Assembly: GCA_002778195.1 (NCBI GenBank)
Contig: PCDI01000020.1
Span: 448,605-512,604 of the forward strand
Direction of reading: 5' to 3'
DNA length: 64,000 nt
Source of the DNA: Raffaelea ambrosiae
Taxonomy: Eukaryota > Ascomycota > Sordariomycetes > Ophiostomatales > Ophiostomataceae
Position numbers and translations under genes: made by a program. Of the stretch, positions 58,451 to 64,000 are shown one piece after another. The first letter of the stretch is position 1. Each line of letters begins with the position of its first letter. Under the pieces are notes generated by a model. It worked only from the letters and a program-made list of their open reading frames with translations. It was not told the origin of the DNA and ran no database searches.

Positions 58451-59230
58451 TCAGCCCTCTATTTTCGCAATGGCTGCTGTATCCGGCCGTAATGGCGCCG
58501 CATTGAAATCTGGGTCGTATATTGGAAGTTGAACATGGAAACGTGACAAGGGGGCCGCTTCAATTGTGAACACCTCGCCATCTCCTGGCCCATCGTCTTC
58601 CTCGCTGCTCTGTCCAACAGACCAACCCAGGATATGTCCCCCGCTCCTTCCGTCATCGCTCACAAAGTGTAGATGCAGCCCTGGGACACCCAAACCCACC
58701 GAAAAAGCTGGCGAGCGGAACCCTACCATGGTTCCTGTCACATTGTTAATTGTTTGCTCCGCCTGGCTCTTACTCAGTTGTGCCAGGGTTTGGCCCCTGT
58801 GCTGCTGGCATGGAAGCACCCGCACGGTGATGGAACGGAACCGGCCCCGCAGACATATGGCCGCGAACAAATTGTGGGCCTCGGGTAGACGGTCCTGAAG
58901 CCAGGCGGCGAGGTCCTCCTTGGTCTGAGGGCTTTGGAGAGTCGTTCTTGTCGCTGGTAACCTTACTGCAATGGTCGGGCGAAATCGTGTGACCATAGCA
59001 AATGGCGTGACAGTGATGGCGTCGGAAGGATAAATAGTCTCAACCGTGCCGTCAGCCTTCATCCTCCATACGCGGCCATTGTATACAACCATCTCTCCGG
59101 CCATCTGCCGGAAGGTACCGAGGCCGAAATCGCCGTGCTCGAGAAGGCGATAGATAGGTAGGCCAGACTCAGCCACGCCGTCGATGAGGGCGGGCATGAC
59201 AGAATACTGGAAGAGCTCGTTGGCGGCCAT
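58451..59230 (-). CDS. Alpha-acetolactate decarboxylase
   Basis: A single exon of 259 residues. The enzyme converts alpha-acetolactate to acetoin and CO2 (EC 4.1.1.5). Family landmarks are LFQYSVMPALIDGV, HGDFGLGTFRQMAGEMVVYNGRVW (the Glu of GEMVV is the conserved active-site Glu), FRSITVRVLPCQQ (Arg) and GLHLHFVSDDGRSGGHILGW, whose three His form the zinc site (HxH and the later His). Length matches bacterial AlsD/BudA without a signal peptide. The family is mostly bacterial, with scattered fungal members, so horizontal origin is plausible. It is the last intact protein gene before the telomere, about 4.8 kb away. Confidence 0.93.
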   Translation of the reverse strand: MAANELFQYSVMPALIDGVAESGLPIYRLLEHGDFGLGTFRQMAGEMVVYNGRVWRMKADGTVETIYPSDAITVTPFAMVTRFRPTIAVRLPATRTTLQSPQTKEDLAAWLQDRLPEAHNLFAAICLRGRFRSITVRVLPCQQHRGQTLAQLSKSQAEQTINNVTGTMVGFRSPAFSVGLGVPGLHLHFVSDDGRSGGHILGWSVGQSSEEDDGPGDGEVFTIEAAPLSRFHVQLPIYDPDFNAAPLRPDTAAIAKIEG

Positions 59231-59770
59231 ATTACGAACCCTGGGAAACTGAAGATGTAGGAAATTGAGTAGGGAATAGATTACGGGGGGAAAGGACGAA
59301 ACGTTAGTTATATATCGCCTCTAAACTCAGGATGAAGTGCATGTGGCGCCCACGAATGCCGTCATATACCCGCTTCTTGCCACCCATTTACATGATAAGG
59401 GTAGGTGCACTCCACCAATCAATCCACCGGCACCATCTAGATGCCCAGGGAGGCTAGCTATGGGCCGGGATTCAGCGGATAGCATTATCGTTAGTCTAGC
59501 GGATCCCCGTTTTTGCGGAGCTGTCACGGAATATCTAGTCGGCGCAGTGCCACCTTGTCATTTCCGCTTTTTTCGCTGTTCCCGTATTCCACGAAGTAAT
59601 ACTACTTGGCTATACATGATGTAAACGGCGACTCGTCAACCCAAGCAAGTCAGCTGCAAACGCCGAGTATCCGATAGCTTACATTAACCAATGAACATTA
59701 TTTACAAATTGATTTCGCTCACCTCTCTTCATAATTCCCCATTTCACTACATTATTAGTTAATCACGGGT
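59231..59770. other. Intergenic region
   Basis: Promoter side of the acetolactate decarboxylase gene followed by AT-rich DNA before the LTR fragment at 59771. No gene seen. Confidence 0.4.
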
Positions 59771-59892
59771 TGTAAAGACATCGCGAGCCTACTCGGATAC
59801 GTGGCCTTGCGAGCAGCTTAAGCACGTGCGAGCGACCAACCCAAACACGTGCCACCCCCTAGCGGGGCACGTAACGGCGCAGTTAGCGTAAG
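59771..59892 (+). repeat. LTR fragment, Gypsy family A
   Basis: TGTAAAGACATCGCGAGCC onward matches the first 120 bases of the copies at 60270 and 13735, ending after GCAGTTAGCGTAAG. The remainder is replaced by a different LTR-like sequence. Confidence 0.7.
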
Positions 59893-60062
59893 CACGATAA
59901 TAGAGAGAGGTGAATTGCGTTACATTAAATTACTTAAGTAACAAACTAGCAATATTTTCACCACGGTAAGGATATAAACCCTGCTGTGGGGTGGGTCCCC
60001 CAACAGCCAATTACATTAGAGTGGGCTTCGTCACGTGCTTCATAACACGTGTATGTTCAACA
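59893..60062 (-). repeat. Copia-like LTR remnant
   Basis: On the minus strand it begins TGTTGAACATACACGTG just after a purine tract (AGGAGGAG), the arrangement of a 3' LTR after its polypurine tract. A TATA-like box lies inside (GGTTTATATCC). The inner boundary is uncertain. Confidence 0.5.
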
Positions 60063-60269
60063 CTCCTCCTATTATAAGCAAACGTAACGTGTATCCCGGT
60101 CTTTCTTCGTGCTTTTTTCGATATTCCTTCGTAGTTTATGCTCCTACTGTTATCCCTTCGTAATTCATGCTCTTGTTAATATCCCTCCGTACTTTGGGAT
60201 CAACGGTTAATCAGTTTAAACAAATTCCCCGAGTTGAGAGTAACAACTTCCGCGTAACTAGCGGTTCTT

Positions 60270-60648
60270 TGTAAGGACATCGCAAGCCTGCTCGGATGCG
60301 TGCCTTACGAGCTTCCTACGAGCAAGCTAAGCACGTGCGAATAACCTACCTAAGCACGTGCCACCCTCAACAGGGCACGTGACCGTGCAACCAGCATAAG
60401 TCCGAAGGGAGGTGCGCTACGGAGCGCACGCACGGACCCCTAAGCGTGGCGCGGAGTTAAGGCTTCGTACGCGGCTTGAGGACGCTACGCATAAAGCCCC
60501 TTAAAAGCCCTCGATATAACGAGAGCTTCCTACCCTTTGAAAAAAAAAGGATAAGATTTAGTTATATAATTTACGAAATTCTACCTTTATTAATAAAATA
60601 CCTCTATCTTCCGCGATCTTCTACTTAACTACAAGTACCACCCTAACA
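60270..60648 (+). repeat. Solo LTR, Gypsy family A
   Basis: About 379 bases from TGTAAGGACATCGCAAGCC to CCACCCTAACA, aligning along its whole length with the LTR at 13735-14122 and carrying the same internal TATA region (CTCGATATAACGAGAG). About 100 bases of internal sequence also match after it, so it is a 5' LTR plus leader of a truncated element. Confidence 0.75.
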
Positions 60649-60753
60649 TTTCTAAATCTTTCACCCAAGGTCACTTAAAGGATTAAAAAAGATAACACCA
60701 AACACGAAACAATAAAAACGAAGGTAGACGATAACAACGATTACTAGTGAAGA

Positions 60754-60930
60754 CCCTACCATCTATTTCAAATCGGATGAGCTCGCTAGTGTATTTTTTT
60801 GGTGAGAAAACCCCTACCATCTATTTCAAATCGGATGAGCTCGTTAGTGTATTTTTTTGGTGAGAAAACCCCTACCATGTATTTCAAATCGGATGAGCTC
60901 GCTAGTATATTTTTTTGGTGAGAAAACCCC
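60754..60930 (+). repeat. 58-bp tandem repeat, three copies
   Basis: Three direct copies with exact 58-bp period (CCCTACC words at 60754, 60812 and 60870). Each has ATTTCAAATCGGATGAGCTC then GTATTTTTTTGGTGAGAAAA. Copies differ at a few bases. Immediately after, at 60930-61010, AGCTCATCCGATTT recurs three times in reverse orientation. Confidence 0.88.
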
Positions 60931-61009
60931 TGCTCATCCGATTTAAAAAAGCGGGCCCGTTGAACTAGCGAGCTCATCCGATTTAACTTCTCGAGCTCAT
61001 CCGATTTAG

Positions 61010-63896
61010 ATCTCGGAGTCGTACGAAGGCGAGAAGACCACCGTTCGACTGCGTTTTTAATAGTTTACGTCCATTTCAATTTTCAAATCCGTACGAGCAT
61101 TTGCGAGAAGAATACACGTAATTGAAAAGAGGAAGAAAAAAAAAAGAAAACGAGTGTTACGTCGTACGATAAGCGATAAGAGTAACGCACGGACATTTCC
61201 TGCTTATCGATAAACGCACAAACATTTCTAACTGTCGTACGTCGAGATGTTTTTTGTCGGCTGGGATATTTTATATCGTTTATGCTATATAAAAGAAGAT
61301 AAGACGTAAAGATTCCGCGTATAGCTCAACTAATTAAACAATAGTCGGATTAGTTAAGCCGTACTTTTGCTTTAATAGGTCGTCGGTTCGAGTGCGTACG
61401 ATGTCTTTTTTTTTTTTTTTTTTTGGTTTTTGGCTGCGCGTAAAGAAATAAAAACAATATCGCGTAATAAAACAAAAAAAGCATTTACGCGTACGACTAA
61501 TAGCGGAAACAAACGTTAGTAGTGTAGATAAAAAGTAAGCTGTTTATGAGTTAGTTCGTACGATGAATAGTTGAGTAAAGAAGATCGTCGTAATAGCGAA
61601 TAAAAAGGGGCGTGAGTAGATGGTTAGAAGTAAGTAGTGTACGATAAAAACAGTAAAAGCTCTCATCGTACTTTCTTTAAACGGTAAAACACTTATAAAA
61701 AATGCTTACGTATAAGAGAAAATTTTTTCTTTACATTTTTATGATTTACGATTTTATCCTTTCTTTCTTTTTTTTTTTCTTTTTCGTACGAACGACAATT
61801 ATAACCACGACTACAACCACGACTTTGTGTTCCCCCCCTCCCTCCTTTCGTTGCTTTATTCGTTTACTATTTAACGTTTCTCTTTATTTTTTTTTTTCTT
61901 CTTCTTTCGCTCGTTATTTAACTCGTCTTCGTACGAGATTTTTTTTTTCTTTTTTTTTTTACGTTTTTTGCTGCTACTCCCCCCTTCGTTGGCCCCCCCT
62001 TTAGTCGTATAATAGTAAGTAATAATAATAATAATAATAATAACAATAACGTTTTTTCGAAAGCGGTAATTATAAGTAATACGATATTCTTACTATCTTT
62101 TAGTATAAAGAAACTAATAATATATAATCGTACGAAGGCTTTCATATCCCGTTAATAAGCGAGTAAGTCGGCGTTACGCGCTTTACGTTTTTTACTCTTT
62201 ATATTAAAAAATAACAACTTTCGCTATACGTTTATAATAACGTATAACGATACCTTTTAACCCGGTTTAACTATTTCGTTCCAACCGTACGAAATCGCAT
62301 TTAATTAAAACAGGTTTTTAATCATTGGCTATCGTACGTAAATGCTTTGCTTATCGCGAGTTACGATTAGTTATGCTTTAACAACCCTTACCGTTAATAT
62401 TGTACGAAAGCCGAGTTTAGAAATAGCTTTTTTACGTTATTTTCAGTTTGTATTCGTACGACCGACTTTTTTAACGAGTGTTATATTAATTGTAAATAGT
62501 TAAACCATATATTAACGTACAACTTACGAAGTATACCATACGAAAACTTTACGAGCTTTAAACGCTTTAGTCTTAACCTTAACTTAACCCGCGTATTAAT
62601 TACGTTAGTAATTATTTTAAACGACGACGACGACAACGATTATAACAATAGCGGCGGTAATAGTGGTAATAACGACGGTAACAACGATGATAACGACGAC
62701 GTTATAGTGTTATACGCGGGCTTAATAGCGTAACGCGGTAATAGCGTATAAAGCTCTACTCGTAACCGTGCTAATCATAATAATCGTAACAACTTTAGCA
62801 GCTTTAACCGCGATAGCTTTAGTAGCGGCGGCTTTCGTAGCTATAACGGCTTTAGTAACGACGGCTTTAGTCGTAACGGCTCTCGTAGTAGCGGCTTTAA
62901 CCGTAATTGTAGCAACGGCTAACTTATTGTACGTCAAGCGTGAAAAAGCCCTCCAAGCTAAAAACACTAAACCGCGCTCGTTCATAGTTTTTTTATAATA
63001 AACGGCGAGATTATATAAGTATACAATGCTTTTCATCGTAAGTAAGATGAAGCCGTATAATGGTCGTACGAGATAAAGTTTTTTTTTTTTTTTTTTTTTN
63101 TTAAGTGAAAACAAAGCTTAAGTTTTCTTTTTTTCTTTTTTCTTTTATCGTACGAAATAGCTTTATATTGTTTTTTTTATTTTGTTTTTTTCTTTTTTTC
63201 TTCTTTTCTTTTCTTTTCTTCTTTTTCTTTCTCTTGTACGAAATAGCTATATATTTATTTCTTTTATTTTTCTTTTCCTTCTTTTTTTTTCTTTTTTTTT
63301 CTTTTTTTCCTTTGTTTTTTCCTTTGTCTTTTTCCCTTTTTTTTTATTTAATTAATAATTGTTTCTTTTTGTACGAATCAAACATATTGCTACGTGATTA
63401 AGACTGTATTTAAAGAAAAAAAAAATGCTGCATTATAAAAGTATAAAGGTTAACTAGATAAACTAGAAAAGAAACGACTTTTATTATATAAAGTATAAAC
63501 GCTTTACGCACTAACAACAACCGTATAATAGCGGTTAAAATAAACGACTTTTACTTTGTTTAATATCTTAATCTTTTTGTTTACGTGCGTTATTAAAAAG
63601 CTATTACGAAAAAGTAAATTCTTCTTTATTTTCGTATTATTTTTTATCGCGGTTTATTTAACCGCGCTGTTAAAAAAGCCGTTAATACTTTTCGTACGAA
63701 GTATCTTAAGCTAGCCGTATTATAAAAAGAGGTGATTGTACGCTTTCAGTATAACGCGGACCCGTCGTTACGCGCGGTTATCCCTTTTCTACTCGAGCCT
63801 TTTTTAAATAAACGGTGTTACGTACTATATTAAATCGTTTATCGAAACACTAACGGCATTCAAAAGCACTATTGTACGAAGCATATATAGAAAAAC
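61010..63896. repeat. AT-rich subtelomeric domain with CGTACGA motifs
   Basis: About 2.9 kb without a protein gene. The palindrome-containing motif CGTACGA (often TCGTACGA) or its one-base variants occurs about twenty times, for example at 61020, 61163, 61785, 62130, 62456, 63150 and 63695. CpA and TpG are rare and TpA and CpG common, as in the RIP-damaged elements. Triplet-like low-complexity DNA lies at 62620-62930 and long pyrimidine tracts at 63080-63350, including one N at 63100. Confidence 0.65.
61315..61424 (+). ncRNA. tRNA-like Pol III unit, possibly tRNA-Lys derived
   Basis: TAGCTCAACTAA (61322) resembles a tRNA A box and GGTTCGAGTGC (61385) a B box; a run of 19 T follows at 61406, an ideal Pol III terminator. 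TATATAAAA lies about 30 bases upstream (61285). The middle, ACTTTTGCTTTAATAGGTCGTC, recalls the anticodon-to-T-arm part of tRNA-Lys(UUU). Stems are imperfect and the A-to-B spacing of about 63 is long, so this may be a tRNA relic or tRNA-derived SINE rather than a working tRNA. Confidence 0.4.
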
Positions 63897-63900
63897 CGGA

Positions 63901-64000
63901 TAGGGTTAGGGTTAGGGTTAGGGTTAGGGTTAGGGTTAGGGTTAGGGTTAGGGTTAGGGTTAGGGTTAGGGTTAGGGTTAGGGTTAGGGTTAGGGTTAGG
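63901..64000 (+). repeat. Telomere repeat (TTAGGG)n
   Basis: One hundred bases of perfect TTAGGG repeats running to the end of the window on the plus strand, the orientation expected of a right chromosome end. The junction is GGA followed by TAGGGTTAGGG. Confidence 0.98.

Noticed and set aside
60786..60977. Minus-strand repeat-containing peptide
   Set aside because: Its internal repetition is simply the 58-bp tandem DNA repeat read in frame.
61702..62004. Phe-rich frame on the plus strand
   Set aside because: Encoded by T-runs in AT-rich subtelomeric DNA; composition explains it.
62722..63114. 130-codon Ala/Thr/Val-rich frame on the minus strand
   Set aside because: Low-complexity product of triplet-like CG/TA repeats, reading through ambiguous and poly-A sequence; not a credible protein.
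1..64000. CRISPR arrays or bacterial-type operons
   Set aside because: No regularly spaced direct repeats with unique spacers; the window is clearly eukaryotic (introns, telomere).

Overview
This window is the right-hand end of a chromosome of a filamentous ascomycete (Pezizomycotina). It finishes in 100 bases of TTAGGG telomere repeat (63901-64000). Genes carry short spliceosomal introns (about 50-105 nt). Gene families (Zn2Cys6 regulators, SAT4-type rhodopsin-like protein, many MFS transporters, PL1 pectate lyase, Fdc1/Pad1 pair) are typical of filamentous ascomycetes. Transposons carry C-to-T/G-to-A damage of the repeat-induced point mutation (RIP) type. I cannot name the species.

Layout. 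1-12.7 kb: a gene island with a small unknown gene, a Zn2Cys6 regulator, a ketopantoate-reductase-like enzyme, a monocarboxylate-type MFS carrier and a phosphotransferase-fold protein. 12.7-26.3 kb: a transposon block made of LTR copies, a RIP-damaged Gypsy element (+), a second, less damaged Gypsy element (-) with an 800-base assembly gap, and the 3' end of a RIP-damaged Copia element. 26.3-33.2 kb: a rhodopsin-like membrane protein, gene-poor DNA with decayed genes, and a small spliced gene for a secreted peptide ending in a CaaX box after a Kex2-type Lys-Arg site. 34.7-44.1 kb: a phenylacrylic/sorbic-acid decarboxylation locus (a broken Zn2Cys6 regulator, an intact Fdc1-type decarboxylase, its Pad1/UbiX prenyl-FMN partner and a five-exon sugar-porter-type MFS gene), then a small RWDD2/DUF1115-like gene. 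44.6-54.8 kb: a secreted protein with a collagen-like insert, a DHA1 drug/H+ antiporter, a divergent pair (DAL5-type permease and proline-racemase-superfamily enzyme), and a pectate lyase. 54.8-59.2 kb: decayed gene remnants and an acetolactate decarboxylase. 59.8-64 kb: LTR remnants, a 58-bp tandem repeat, a roughly 2.9-kb AT-rich subtelomeric domain studded with a CGTACGA motif and containing a tRNA-like Pol III unit, then the telomere.

How the genes may work together. The clearest functional unit is decarboxylation of aromatic/sorbic acids: Pad1 makes prenylated FMN for Fdc1, and the neighbouring Zn2Cys6 gene, whose location matches the regulator of comparable Aspergillus loci, is a pseudogene here. 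A second unit is transport plus catabolism of a (hydroxy)proline-like compound by the divergent permease/racemase pair. The rest reads as accessory subtelomeric content: transporters, secreted enzymes and decaying genes. No PKS, NRPS, terpene synthase or P450 was seen, so this is not a classical secondary-metabolite cluster.

Exon boundaries were assigned by eye from GT/AG sites and protein continuity; family names come from recognised motifs, not database searches.
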